Assembly: GCA_038373865.1 (NCBI GenBank)
Contig: JAXGGA010001083.1
Span: 1-64,000 of the forward strand
DNA from: Uloborus plumipes
Taxonomy: Eukaryota; Arthropoda; Arachnida; Araneae; Uloboridae
Reading direction: 5' to 3'
Length of the DNA: 64,000 nucleotides
Positions 35,001 through 43,300 of the stretch are shown in pieces. The stretch's first letter is position 1. Each line of letters begins with the position of its first letter. The notes beneath the pieces were generated by a model that worked only from the letters and a program-made list of their open reading frames with translations, searched no databases and was not told the DNA's origin. Position numbers and translations under genes: made by a program.

Positions 35001-38000
35001 TGTATGATTCAAAAATTGTAGTCCGTAATGTTGTATGTTTTTAAAAATATTTACATAACATCTCCAGGGACCCACTTGCTCAGATTTGTCTGGGCATTTA
35101 AAACCGATAAGCCGAGCAAATGGTAGGTGTGGGGGTCTCTGAGGCTATCCAATGTCAAATGTTTGATAGCTTCATTCATAACTTTTAACAAAGTTTACGG
35201 TACAAGTTTCAATTAAATACGTCTATTAGAAGGAACTCTACGTATGTGTAAACAAGGTGATATGAATTAGGGGAATGTGGGGCAAAGAGAAATAGCGGGC
35301 AAAGTCAAATAGTAAAATATTTTCATAGTTTGCAGCTGCACCTATCTAGTAATATTTTAATTGAGTTCCTAGACATGAAGTAGATTCCTGTCAGAAAATT
35401 AATCGTTCCAAATATCAACGAAAAAAATTATACAATTAATTTTCAAAATGTCTTTGTTGTAATATTCGTGATTTTTCAAAAATACTTCTTGTTATTATAA
35501 AATGGTAAAATTTTTATAATCATCATTTTAAGTGTTAATTAAGATCTACTGATGTCTGGTGCAGTCCTTATTTGGTTTGTATTTGGCATGTTTTAATTTT
35601 AAATGTTCAATGTCATTTGTCAAATGCACGCAGGGCGAAGCGAACGGGTTAAAGTAAAATAGCTCATTTCGGTTGCTTATGTATTCATTTGCTAAATCAC
35701 GAACGTATTTCTTCCTCTGTTAATTTATTCACGTTCTTTTACTTATTAATTCATTTATTTTGTCCTTCATTCTCCATTTTATTCACTCATTGCTTTTTCT
35801 CATATATCATTTCATTTATTTATTTGCTTATTTATTTATTCGTTTATTTTTTCATTAATAATTAAATGCATCAGTTTATTTTCGCATTCATTTGATGAAA
35901 ATTACTGTAACTTATCAAATAGAAAATGTTTCATTACAAAATATTGTATTTTTCGCTTTACCTACTGGGTTTTTTGAGGCGAAAAATATCCACCTTTTTT
36001 TGAAGGTGCAAAATAATTGCCAAAAATGAAAAATAATATTTTAACTTAAATTGTATCACAAAATAGTTTATCCTTTCTATATATACACTGATTTTTAAAA
36101 CAAGTTTCCAATTTGTTCATTTCGAAACAGGTGAGTCATCTGAACTATTTTACTTTTCCCCGCATCCCCCTACAACCACATTTTATGTCTACAGTTTATT
36201 CACCCATTAATGCCTGACATTTTTTTTTTCAACGATACTTTGTATACTGGTTACAAATAGTGTTTAATGGACAGGAAAAATAGTTAAAAAATTATCATGT
36301 AAAAAAAAAATTTTTTATTTAAGAAAGAAAAATCGTCCCTAAAAAGGGACGCTAGGCACCAGAGGGTACATACTTTTTTACCAAAATTTTTTTTCTGCCT
36401 ACGATGTAATATTGAAAATGACAACTTATAAGAAGAAATAAAAGCAGCAATTAACATAAACTGGGAAGTAGATTCAGAGTACAAGGAAATATTGGTGTTG
36501 TTGAGTATGAAAGTCAGCAAAACATTTGTCCTATACGTATTGCATTTGCTGCATTCGAATAAGCTCTTTTACTTCAATGGGCACATCTTACCTGAGTCTT
36601 ATTTAAAGAAATATAACAACTAGCCCCATAATACCTAACTCAACTCTCTTGAGCTCAATGCATGTTGTACAGCAGCTTTTGAAATAAAAATGAAGAGCGG
36701 CTACCACCATTTTTTAGAATGGATCAAAAACCGGTAGTTCACGATATTTGATGCATGGGACCTTTTTTACTTTGCAACGTTTGTATTGAGCAACCCTATA
36801 TATTTGGTTCATCAATTTCAATTACTTTCTTTTCGCTATTGGACAATCGCTTAGCCTTTACAAAATGATAAACTCCATGAAGATTCAATGCAATAGCTAT
36901 GTGTGTGACATTGCTATTATTCCACCGAACCAACGTAATATTATTTTACCTGTCATCGACATTTATTCAAAACTTCCTCTCTTTTCTTTTTTGAACAACG
37001 TAACTATAGTTCATGAGCATTTTTTAATCCGATTCTTGCACAAAACCTTGCTGAGACAAATAATCACGTAGGAGCGCAAGAGAAGTAAATAAATTCTCAC
37101 AGTAGAGATCAAAATTGGCATGCTCAGGGAATTCTGAAATTAAATCTGCAACCCCCCCCCCCTTTTCCCAAGCAACAGACACATATGCAATCCTTGAATT
37201 CTTCATCAAGGTGAAATGCTAAGCTTCTGAAACAGCTTAGGGCTTCTTCAACAGTCAGACTAAACAATAATAAACACCTAAATGCATAATGGAAAAGTAA
37301 TAAAATACAACGAATAATTAGTGTTTTAAAGAATTACATTTTTGAAATAGCTTTCTTTCAAAATTTCCCTTGAGTATTTTTTGTAATTAAAAAAAAAGAG
37401 AAAATATTTAAGAACATTGTATAATTAAATTTATATATACTAATTTAATTTAATTAGATTTTGAAAATAAAATAAGTTTTAAAAATGACAATTATTTTCA
37501 GTTTTTCAGTCTAAAAACATTTACTAACTTCTTTTGATATAAATTATAGATTCTAAGCAAGAAATTAGCAACGGTTAAACAATGCAGCCTTTGGTGCCTA
37601 GCGTCCCTTTTTAGGGACGTTCTTAAATTGCTATAAAATCCTAAAAAAATTTAAAATTTACAAAATTGCAAAAAAAGGTAAACTAAAACATCGATCAAAG
37701 TAGCACATATATCAAACACAGATAGATTTACTTGTTAATAACTTTAAAAACTTAGCTTTTTGGTCTTGAGATTGTGAAAGATGTAATTTTTGATAAAGAT
37801 CATAATCAAATGGCTACAGAGCACACTTTACAGAGGTTATGTGCTGCAATCTGTTAATACAGAATTGAAGCAATACCAAAGTAATAATTGAACACAATTA
37901 TTTGGTTGAAATGTTCATTTTTGGAAAATTCAGACACACTTTTTGGACCGTCCCTAAAAAGGGACGCTAGGCATTAATGGGTTAATGTAGTACGTATAAC

Positions 38001-41000
38001 AAAACTTTTTTGAAGAGTTGCGTTTTTATTTACTTATCAACTTATGTTTTGGGAAACATTTAAAACTTTCCATGTTTTCTAGATGTTGAAATGAGTCCGA
38101 TGCTTGTCCATACCCATAGTGTGCCGATTGTTCCCAACAACGTTTGTAACAGAGCATTTTCCAAAGTGTTGGGATCTGCATTTCAAAGACAATTTCCCCA
38201 AGGCATAACGGAATCAATTCTATGTGCTCGATCTGTAAAAACTTGTCATGTAAGTGTAATTTTTAAATGATCATAAAAATATCGCGAATTAAAGAGATTT
38301 GGTCTTCGACATTTGAAAAGTGTTTGTGAAATGGTGCTAACGGAGTTTAAACGTTTTCTTTGGCATAATAGTTTGTTAAAAAAAGAAGAAGAAGAAAGAG
38401 TGGCATTCCTGGAGTGCCGACAGGAGTAAATACTAAACTTGAACAATTAACGTGGGATTTTTTTGAATCGTCAGTGGTTTTTTTTTTCCTCTCAAAAATG
38501 CCAACAGGCACGTGTATTTATGTATGTACATACACAGTATATGTAGATACTAAAATACAGAGGTGTCGGGAAAAGTAACGATAACAGTGTCGCAAGTTCA
38601 ATTGTTTTTATTATTTATTTATTTTTTTATTTTTTTTTGCATCTCAAAAAATGCCCAATAAAAATGAAGTTGTCCCTTCAAGGTGTCGGTAACGGTAAAG
38701 GTAACATTGTCGCGAGTTTAATTGTTTTTTCATATCTCAAAAAATGTTCAACGCCCTAAAAGAATGTTTCATTTCAAAAAAAAAAAAAAAAAGTGTATAG
38801 GGGGCTCTCGCTAACTGCGATGTGACAAATCCGCTAATCACCTAAATAGATGTTTTTCCTGTTTTTTTGTTGTTGACGTTAATATTAATATTTGCTGCTA
38901 TTTTTTTCTCGATAATAATTGCAATTGTATGTCGGTTTTATTTGGAGAGTAAGCTTCAAAAGGACTATAAATGTTTGAAATTATATTTTGAACTAAAAAA
39001 AAGTGTTATGGCAAACGATATTAACAGTAATTTTTGAAAATTTTTTGATTTTACCCAGAATAGTTCCCGAGAAGTATTTTTTTCATATTTAACGATTTTT
39101 TCTCTTTGACAGATGACCTGCAGTGGCTCACTAAAGTGTTCGTATACTTACCATTTTTAATGAAATGGAGCTTTTCTCGTTAATTAAAATTAATATTTCG
39201 GAATGGGTGTTTAATTGTAAGATCTATGATCTATTCTTAGCAAAACTACATGAAATATTCTAGTAATTTTAACAAAACTTTATTTTTAAGACATTAATAA
39301 TAAAAAAGTATCACGAAGACTTTTGTGAGATCAATTTCAATCTCACAAAAGCCTTCGCACACTTTAAAGAAATATTTACATATTTGTAAATAATTTAATT
39401 TTTCATTGTTTTATCATTTAGTAGGTATCTACAACAGCTTTTAAATGCATTGAAATAGATTTCGTTAGTTTTTTATGATTTCTAGGCAAATGTTCATTCA
39501 CTCTTCGATCATTATACTGCTTTTAGTTTGATTTTGTTTTAACGTCGCATTTTCGTACTCCAGTTTTCTCCAAATATGTTCCATTGGATTTAAACTGAGT
39601 TTAAAGGTGACTTGGATGGTATTTAGAAAAGTTTTGGACAGTTTAAGAGGCTTCAAAAGCGAAAGTTGAAAGCAGTGTACTTTTTACAGTTACCTTTGCA
39701 AGAAAAGCAAGTTGCTTCTAGTGCCCAAATTCTGGGCTGGCAGTTTCAAATTGTGTTGTAAAATATTTAAATAAAAAGTATGCTTCGTCACTCCTTCAAA
39801 AGGAATCTAAAATTACTAAGTCCTTCTGCTTACAAGCACCCTTACACAAGAACATCTCTACCACTTTCCTTAACTGTTCCAACTAAGCTCTTGGAATTAA
39901 ATTCCTAACTTTTTCTACGCCTTTTAATTATCGCCAAAAATGTTGAATTTACTTTTATCTGCAAATACGGCGTTATTTTAAGACATTTTGGGTTCATTTA
40001 TCATTTATTTTATGAAGAAAAATCTAAGTTTTATGTTATTTGCACTAACAAAACATTTTCTGAGATTAGAGTGCCCAAGTAGTCCAACTGTTCAGAAAAC
40101 TGTGCGAACTTTTCCAGTTGAGTATGAAGCATAAAATGCTTCCTTAAACTCTGCAGAAACTTTTATAGCTCTCAAGCGTAGATTTTTCATACATTTTCTA
40201 ACCATAAATCTCAAACAACGTGCTGCAGGCTTTTCCAGTTGACCTTTTTTTTACCCAGGTTTTTTCCGATTTTTTTCTTCAAAGCATTTTATCACATACT
40301 ACACTAAGTAATGATATAAATTAACTAATTTGGATATATTTCGAGCCGACTTACTACTATTATGATGAAAAATAATCCCATTTTCAGTGGTGTCCGTGGT
40401 TTTTTATCAATACAAGACATTTAAAAATAATTATTAGACTATTTAGGAGTAAAATAGTAAAAAGTTAAAGCCAAGTGCTTTTTAAATGCCAATACAATGC
40501 AGAAATGAGAAAACGACAGATGTAAACTTAAATCAGGAATTTATTCGGTAATATTGCAGTGTATGAAGACTTTTTTGGCGTGTTATTTCTGTTTCTCTTC
40601 ATTTTTTGACCCATTTCAAAAAGAAAATAAGACAATATTTTAAAAACAAATCCATATTGGTCTTCATATTCAAACTCAGCTCCAAGGAATTTTGGTTTAA
40701 CTATAAATTTATAAGATATACGAACACTTTTTATGAGACACAATGTGTAAAAATGTTTCGAAATTAGTTTAATTAAAAAAATGATGTTAAAAATTGAAAA
40801 CTTTCCTAATAAAAAAAAATGTTAAAATATACAAGCAGACGAACTTTACATTGTTCTTTAGTATTAACATTCACGTTTACATGAAAATAAAAATGGATCC
40901 TTGAATGTTGACCCTATAAATCATGAATTAACTTTTTCAAAATAGGATTCATTTCGCAATTTTCTTTCGCAAAAGGTTGATTGTTAAGTTGATTCATTTT

Positions 41001-41428
41001 TCAGACGGAGATAAGAATTGAACCTTCTTTCCCATCCTGTGACAAAAGTTATGAGTAAATTCTTTAAATTATCATCGTATCTTGCAAGGAAAACATAAAA
41101 GCATTTTTAGCGGAGTTTTTTTTTTTTTTTTTTTTTTTGTTCAGAAAATCTAGGAAAAAACGAATTATTTAATGGCTTTCTAACTGATACTGAGTAATTT
41201 AGATAATCAGGGGTTAACTATATATATCAGGAAGTGTCCTTAATCTTTTTTTTTTTTTTTTTTTGTTTCAAGGACTCTGGTGGACCGCTTATGCTCCAAG
41301 ACAAAGACCGTTGGATTGCTGTTGGAATTTCATCCTTTGGGTTTCGATGTTTTCGACCTGAGTACCCAACCGGGTACACCCGAATATCAAGTTATCTAGA
41401 CTGGATCCGAGAGAAAACGCAATCATAA
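10982..41428 (+). CDS. Gene 1: secreted S1-family serine protease-like protein, six exons, complete
   Basis: Coding exons are 10982-11045, 23376-23473, 24829-24941, 30767-31017, 38083-38249 and 41273-41428. All introns are GT-AG and the phases agree (1,0,2,1,0). The product is 282 residues: signal peptide about 1-21, short Cys-containing prosegment, then a chymotrypsin-fold domain. The triad is present: His85 in SAAHC, Asp130 in YNDIAVL, Ser233 in DSGGP. The cysteines fit the pairs C1-C122, C42-C58, C168-C182 and C191-C220. Oddities: the activation site is R-FKTA rather than R-IVGG; the oxyanion-hole Gly193 equivalent is absent (TCH|DSGGP); Lys aligns with specificity position 189; the canonical PGVYTR is PTGYTR. 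The open frame and kept cysteines argue against random decay, so a secreted pseudoprotease is my preferred reading. No clip or CUB domain is seen. The 0.85-kb coding sequence is spread over 30 kb of TE-filled introns. Confidence 0.85.
11285..12772 (-). mobile_element. Composite GAAGTCGGTT element with tRNA-like module, copy A
   Basis: On the minus strand it starts TTTTTAACCGACTTCAAAAA, then GGAGGAGGTTCTCAATTC, carries a tRNA-like segment (12439-12513), and ends in a palindrome (11285-11735) with arms of about 110 bp containing ACCGACTTCAGT and GAAGTCGGCGCAAAAACA. Plus-strand copies are at 26727-27565 (truncated) and 27808-29058. No protein coding is seen. Confidence 0.75.
12439..12513 (-). 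repeat. tRNA-like module in copy A
   Basis: Minus strand: AGTCAAGTGGTTAAACGC resembles an A box/D arm, TCAGG...CCTGA an anticodon arm, and GATCGAGTCCAGGTC a B box. Same module at 26981-27054 and 28471-28546. No full acceptor stem, so it is not called a tRNA gene. Confidence 0.6.
12960..13540. repeat. Four diverged tandem units of about 148 bp
   Basis: Each unit contains CCGATTTGAACAAACTTTTT, then TTGGAAAGATCT and later TTTTTCGTTCAACATTGAAC plus CGTTCAAACAA. Unit starts fall near 12990, 13140, 13290 and 13435. Unknown origin, probably the internal part of a TE. Confidence 0.65.
17881..18620. mobile_element. hAT-like non-autonomous element, 740 bp
   Basis: Begins CAGGGCTGCAGAGTTGGAGC and ends with the complement of CAGGGCGTCGGAGTCG. 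An exact 8-bp duplication GATAATAT flanks it (17873-17880, 18621-18628), as expected for hAT elements. The termini are rich in CGACTCCGACTC. It sits inside one unit of the 61-bp satellite. No transposase. Confidence 0.85.
18621..18965. repeat. 61-bp tandem satellite, about 5.7 copies
   Basis: The unit runs GATAATATTACTGTTTTTGC, then ACGTCAAATATCACGTTCC and TTAAGCACTGAAATGACACC. Copies are nearly identical. Part of another unit lies at 17848-17880, separated by the hAT-like insertion. Confidence 0.9.
20763..22448 (-). mobile_element. Helitron-like element, family 1, copy 2
   Basis: Same termini and interior as copy 1: CTAG with its hairpin at the left, TCTCTACTAATAATAAAG (minus strand) at the right. 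Intact and uninterrupted, 1.69 kb. Contains an AAGCTTGGCGATATATTGCC palindromic cluster. Confidence 0.72.
22449..23375. other. Remainder of gene 1 intron 1
   Basis: No element or gene is recognised; AT-rich intron sequence ending in the polypyrimidine tract of exon 2. Confidence 0.4.
23376..23473 (+). CDS. Gene 1 exon 2: prosegment and activation-site region
   Basis: Acceptor ctccctgcag, donor gtaatg after TGG ATG. Reads VCGVSQPLQSG, then SLRFKTALDPPTKQGEFPWM. CG plus GEFPWM are the usual N-terminal landmarks of S1 proteases with a C1-C122 disulfide. The usual R-I-V-G-G activation sequence is replaced by R-F-K-T-A, with two extra residues before KQGEFPW compared with gene 2. Cleavage after this Arg would expose Phe rather than Ile16. 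Confidence 0.85.
23474..24828. other. Gene 1 intron 2
   Basis: Phase 0 intron. Contains a short tandem array at 24270-24345 (units GACAGATATGTGTTGCAGAT / ATGTATT) and no recognised TE. Confidence 0.5.
24829..24941 (+). CDS. Gene 1 exon 3: catalytic His exon
   Basis: Acceptor caatttag, donor gtaaag. Starts VAVMKRSS and contains LCSGFMIDRRHVLSAAHCF: the C42-C58 disulfide and the His57 equivalent (His85). The same exon in gene 2 (60772-60887) starts VALMKG, with the same boundaries and phase, so the exon calls support each other. Confidence 0.88.
25435..26500 (+). mobile_element. Probable retroelement-derived region with terminal hairpin and 144-bp tandem units
   Basis: Contains 144-bp units starting GATTGCTCCACCCCCC at 25900, 26044 and (partial) 26188, then CAGACAGACAGACAGACA. 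It ends in the hairpin ACTTTCTTCTATAT...ATATAGAAGAAAGT followed by AAAAA near 26495. A similar terminal hairpin plus A-run closes the element at 54515. ACTTTCTTCTATATCT also occurs near its left side (25440). Class uncertain. Confidence 0.5.
26727..27565 (+). mobile_element. Composite GAAGTCGGTT element, copy B (truncated)
   Basis: Starts TTTTTAACCGACTTCGAAAA, carries the tRNA-like module at 26981-27054 and continues to ACCATGAGTGTTGAGTTATT near 27560; it lacks the palindromic end of copies A and C. Inverted relative to copy A. Confidence 0.72.
26981..27054 (+). repeat. tRNA-like module in copy B
   Basis: TGGTCAAGTGGTTATGCGC is a good A-box/D-arm match, AGATCGAGTCC a near B box, and TCAGG...CCTGA an anticodon stem. 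The acceptor stem is not formed. Confidence 0.6.
27896..28301. mobile_element. CCC-AGCAGCA-TIR element, 406 bp
   Basis: Starts CCCAAGTAGCATCAACTCAT and ends TGCTGCTAGGG; AC flanks both ends and copy B shows the empty site ATCTACTGAACC. The interior is full of CATCGG/CCGATC motifs and has a duplicated unit of about 55-60 bp (TTCATCGGAAAGCGATAT and TTCCATCGGAAAACGATATC). Confidence 0.78.
28471..28546 (+). repeat. tRNA-like module in copy C
   Basis: ATGGTCAAGTGGTTAAAAGC and GAGATCGAGTCCAGGTCTGC correspond to the A-box and B-box parts of the module in copies A and B. Confidence 0.58.
29059..30286. other. Gene 1 intron 3, unassigned part
   Basis: AT-rich; no gene or clear TE termini recognised. 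Confidence 0.4.
30287..30670. mobile_element. pogo/Tigger-like MITE with a nested insertion
   Basis: Ends CAGTCGAGTCTCGATAGCTC and, in complement, CAGAGGAGTGTCGATGACTC, resembling pogo/Tigger TIRs (CAGTMGA...TCTCGAT). A TA follows the right end; the left flank is AT. The 30342-30569 element is inserted into it. Confidence 0.5.
30342..30569. mobile_element. 228-bp fold-back MITE with CCGTAAAGTCGGGTTACTTG ends
   Basis: Arms of about 80 bp: CCGTAAAGTCGGGTTACTTG at the left, its complement at the right, with inner GTTACTTGAGCCC. TA dinucleotides flank both ends, suggesting a Tc1/mariner-type insertion. It ends about 200 bases before gene 1 exon 4. Confidence 0.7.
30767..31017 (+). CDS. Gene 1 exon 4: catalytic Asp exon
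   Basis: Acceptor tctccttgcag, donor gtgaag; 251 bases, phase 2 to phase 1. Contains ITIHEGYNP, YNDIAVLTLDKDV with the Asp102 equivalent (Asp130), SPICLPDEEL with the Cys122 equivalent, and TAASWGATKE (the usual GWG motif region). Confidence 0.9.
31018..31447. other. Start of gene 1 intron 4
   Basis: T-runs at about 31052-31079 and 31190-31205; otherwise AT-rich with nothing recognised. Confidence 0.4.
31448..32659. mobile_element. pogo/Tigger-like non-autonomous element, 1.2 kb
   Basis: TIRs CAGTCAAGCCGGCTTAATGG and (complement) CAGTCGAACCTGCTTGATGG are flanked by TA on both sides. Subterminal ATATTCTATTATCCGGGAT and the matching GAATATTCTATTAACCG fit this group. No transposase seen. Confidence 0.62.
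33221..33840. mobile_element. mariner-like MITE, 620 bp, with nested insertion
   Basis: Left end CTAGGGGTGTTAGAAAAGTA, right end (complement) CGAGGCTTGTTAGAAAAATA, followed by TCCRACY; TA flanks both. Split by 33345-33747, leaving about 215 bp of its own sequence. Confidence 0.72.
33345..33747. mobile_element. CCC-AGCAGCA-TIR element, 403 bp
   Basis: Starts CCCAAGTAGCATCAACTCAT, ends TGCTGCTAGGG, with AA on both flanks. Closely related to 27896-28301 but with only one copy of the internal unit. Confidence 0.75.
33963..34472. mobile_element. piggyBac-type MITE
   Basis: Flanked by TTAA on both sides (33959-33962, 34473-34476). Ends CCCGTTAATGGCTGACAT and, in complement, TCCATTAATGCCTAGCGTCC. 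Subterminal CCTAAAAAGGGACGCTAGGC is shared with 36203-37981, of which it appears to be an internally deleted form. Confidence 0.78.
34477..36202. other. Gene 1 intron 4, unassigned part
   Basis: AT-rich with ATTTATT-rich stretches at 35720-35890. A moderately GC-rich patch at 35065-35160 (CCCACTTGCTCAGATTTG) looks like an old TE tail. No gene recognised. Confidence 0.4.
36203..37981. mobile_element. Longer piggyBac-type element with decayed transposase
   Basis: Ends CCCATTAATGCCTGACAT and, in complement, CCCATTAATGCCTAGCGTCC; TTAA at the right (37982-37985) and mutated TTCA at the left. The 5' and 3' parts match 33963-34472; the extra 1.1 kb in the middle carries transposase remnants on the minus strand. 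Confidence 0.75.
36740..37209 (-). pseudogene. piggyBac transposase remnant
   Basis: Minus strand: NFDLYCENLFTSLALLRDYL matches the piggyBac pattern (F-D-N-x-F-T-S-x-x-L-L). Further on, broken frames give KNRIKKC, KKEKRGSFE and KIILRWFGG, corresponding to the R-I-x-K-C-P, RGSF and RWxDN regions in the right order. Several frameshifts and stops; not functional. Confidence 0.7.
38083..38249 (+). CDS. Gene 1 exon 5: C168-C182 loop and S1-pocket segment
   Basis: Acceptor catgttttctag, strong donor gtaagtg. Joined to exon 4 it reads WGATKED-VEMSPMLVHTHS, then VPIVPNNVC, FPQGITESILCAR and SVKTCH. The order (PIV, C168, ILCA with C182, TC with C191) is diagnostic of the segment before DSGGP. The loop between C182 and C191 has 6 residues, where I would expect about 8, and the usual Gln-Gly after C191 is a single His. 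It was found by phase and motif rather than by a long open frame. Confidence 0.82.
38250..39117. other. Start of gene 1 intron 5, with a short direct duplication
   Basis: GTGTCGGGAAAAGTAACGAT (about 38565) and GTGTCGGTAACGGTAAAGGT (about 38682) begin two diverged direct copies of about 120 bp. Otherwise AT-rich, with nothing recognised. Confidence 0.5.
39118..40742 (-). mobile_element. Tc1-like element with decayed transposase
   Basis: Left end CAGTGGCTCACTAAAGTGTT and right end (complement) TGTGTCTCATAAAAAGTGTT are related TIRs, both continuing CGTATA. Exact outer borders are uncertain because the flanking TA is not clear on both sides. The minus-strand interior carries transposase remnants. 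Confidence 0.6.
39410..40260 (-). pseudogene. Tc1-like transposase remnant
   Basis: Minus strand: PAARCLRFMVRKCMKNLRLR and SAEFKEAF match the N-terminal DNA-binding region of Tc1 transposases; LSLNPMEHIWRKLE matches the C-terminal D-L-N-P-I-E-x-x-W block. Many stops and frameshifts between them. Confidence 0.65.
41273..41428 (+). CDS. Gene 1 exon 6: catalytic Ser exon and C-terminus
   Basis: The acceptor follows a run of about 20 T (ttttgtttcaag). Encodes DSGGPLMLQDKDRW, AVGISSFGFRCFRPEYPTGY and TRISSYLDWIREKTQS, then TAA. DSGGP carries the Ser195 equivalent (Ser233); Cys in FGFRC pairs with C191; YLDWI is the usual C-terminal helix. No Gly precedes DSGGP across the splice junction, unlike typical GDSGGP. 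Confidence 0.9.
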   Translation, partial: DSGGPLMLQDKDRWIAVGISSFGFRCFRPEYPTGYTRISSYLDWIREKTQS

Positions 41429-42855
41429 ATTGAGATTTACTGATCATCCTTGGAATTTAAAATTAAGAGTAGAAAAAGCGAATGATTGTATTTATCAATG
41501 ATCTTGAAGATATTTTGTAACAAAATGGCATATTCCAGTGAAATGGTTTACTGTATTCGTAAAAATTTAGTGGTTGATTTCTTTATGATGTGTTTATAAA
41601 GAAATAAAGAAGATCTTGGTATTTTCATTGAAAGTTAATAATAAAAAAAAACCTGATGGTTCGCTTTAAACTGCAAGAAAGCATGAAACAATATTTAATA
41701 TTAATTAAAATAACACCAGTACCCACACGGGGCTGTCTGGGTTAATATCCTAAAAGTAGACACCTACGGAGAAGTTTCAAGAAAATTTAAGATCATCCAC
41801 AAAACGAGAGGAAGAAAAATGCGTGCTATATTTCTTTCTTTACAAAATGTACAAAAAAAATTTCCTTTATATTGTTACCCGTGATAAACATTTAAAAGAA
41901 GTCTTCTGCCTTTGACATCTTAACTAAATCTAAAATCAACGAGGAAAACAAAGCTTATTTTTCAATTTAATTTACGTGCAAAATACGAAATTTAAATTCT
42001 GTCGAAAAGTTACTATGTATGAAAAACCTTGAGTTTTAGGTGTTTGGAAAAAAAGCAAGAACAAACCAACCGAGTTTTCTGCTTAAAAAAATTAAAGAAA
42101 CCTACCGAGGAGAGCTTTCAACGTAAATGAAAATCAACGGAAAAGAAGACATACTGTATTTCTGATTTCGCTTTTTTTAAGTAGATTCAGCTATTTCTAT
42201 TGTATTTCTTAATTCGCTAGTCTTTAAAAAATTGTATGGTTGAAAATATTTCGTGCTGGTAAAAAATTTGTGTTCGCATAGTAAAATTATCTTATCATTT
42301 AATCATATCATTCAATGACCCAATTAAATTCTTATTAATTTATATAGTGTTTATAACTACTGAACCTGTTTGGCGATAAAATGATGTTTTCAGCTTCATC
42401 AACATTTAGTTTACAATTTTTCTATAGCTTCACTTCAAAGTAAAATAAGAATTTTCTCATTGTTTTAGCTGAGAATAAATTGTAAACATTGGAGAAAAAC
42501 TTCAATTCTATTTAAAAGAAAGTTAAAATTGTTTTAGCAGCAATTTAAAATATTCACTTTATAAGATTTTAGATGATTAGATTTGAGCATAAGGGCGTAG
42601 TCTCTGGTTACATAACTATTAAATATTCTAATTAATTTTATTTTGAGAAGTAAGAATAAAAATACATTACTGTTGTTTTGCAATAAAGTAAATAAGCAAT
42701 GATATAATATTTTTTCGTAAAGTGAAAAACAAAGTAGCATTGCTAAATTATGCGTTAAATTTTACTAATACCTTTGAAAACCTTTTTAGCTTTGCAAATC
42801 AAATGAACTATATTTCATACTGCAGTGTTTAGCTAATGGCGTTGAAAGAGATAAA
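41429..42855. other. 3' flank of gene 1 and intergenic DNA
   Basis: Apart from the poly(A) signal at 41603 nothing is recognised; AT-rich with short frames that lack motifs. Confidence 0.4.
41603..41608 (+). terminator. Poly(A) signal AATAAA of gene 1
   Basis: Canonical AATAAA lies 175 bases after the stop codon, the first good signal in the 3' flank. It implies a 3' UTR of about 0.2 kb. Confidence 0.6.
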
Positions 42856-43152
42856 GGCAGGGATTCAAGTGAAACAGGCCATCGCAAATTACAATCGCTA
42901 CTGGAAATGAATTAGAACGTTTCTTGATAAAAACATCGTGACGTCAGCGTGACGTTTGCCTATAAAAAACGAGCTAGATAAAACGTCACAGCCTACTTGG
43001 CGAATAAGAGGAGATCGCTGAGTGCTTGTGAGCTCTTATTGGCTCCACCCGTAGTGACGTCATGCCAAGTTAAGTTGATGATAATGTATTTCACTTCCAG
43101 TAGCGATTGCAATTCGAAGCGATCGCAATGCTGTTTCACTTGAATCCCTGCC
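42856..43152. mobile_element. GGCAGGGATTCAAGTG MITE, copy 2
   Basis: Starts GGCAGGGATTCAAGTGAAAC and ends with its exact complement; interior ATCGTGACGTCAGCGTGACG. Flanked by AAA on both sides. Confidence 0.78.
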
Positions 43153-43300
43153 AAAACCATAACGATCCGCTTACGTGGGACATTGGGCAGGATATGACCA
43201 ATGCAATGACACATTTGCCTTTTCCACTTAAGATTGAAATGCTTTACCTTTTAGGTTTATTTCTTAAATCATCGCTGGGTGGCGTATTCAAGCTCTACAA

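Noticed and set aside
36865..37071. 68-codon plus-strand frame
   Set aside because: It is antisense to the piggyBac transposase remnant.
41231..41272. Alternative acceptor at 41230 that would add 14 in-frame codons before DSGGP
   Set aside because: The added residues would be a poly-Phe run from the polypyrimidine tract and would not supply the missing Gly.
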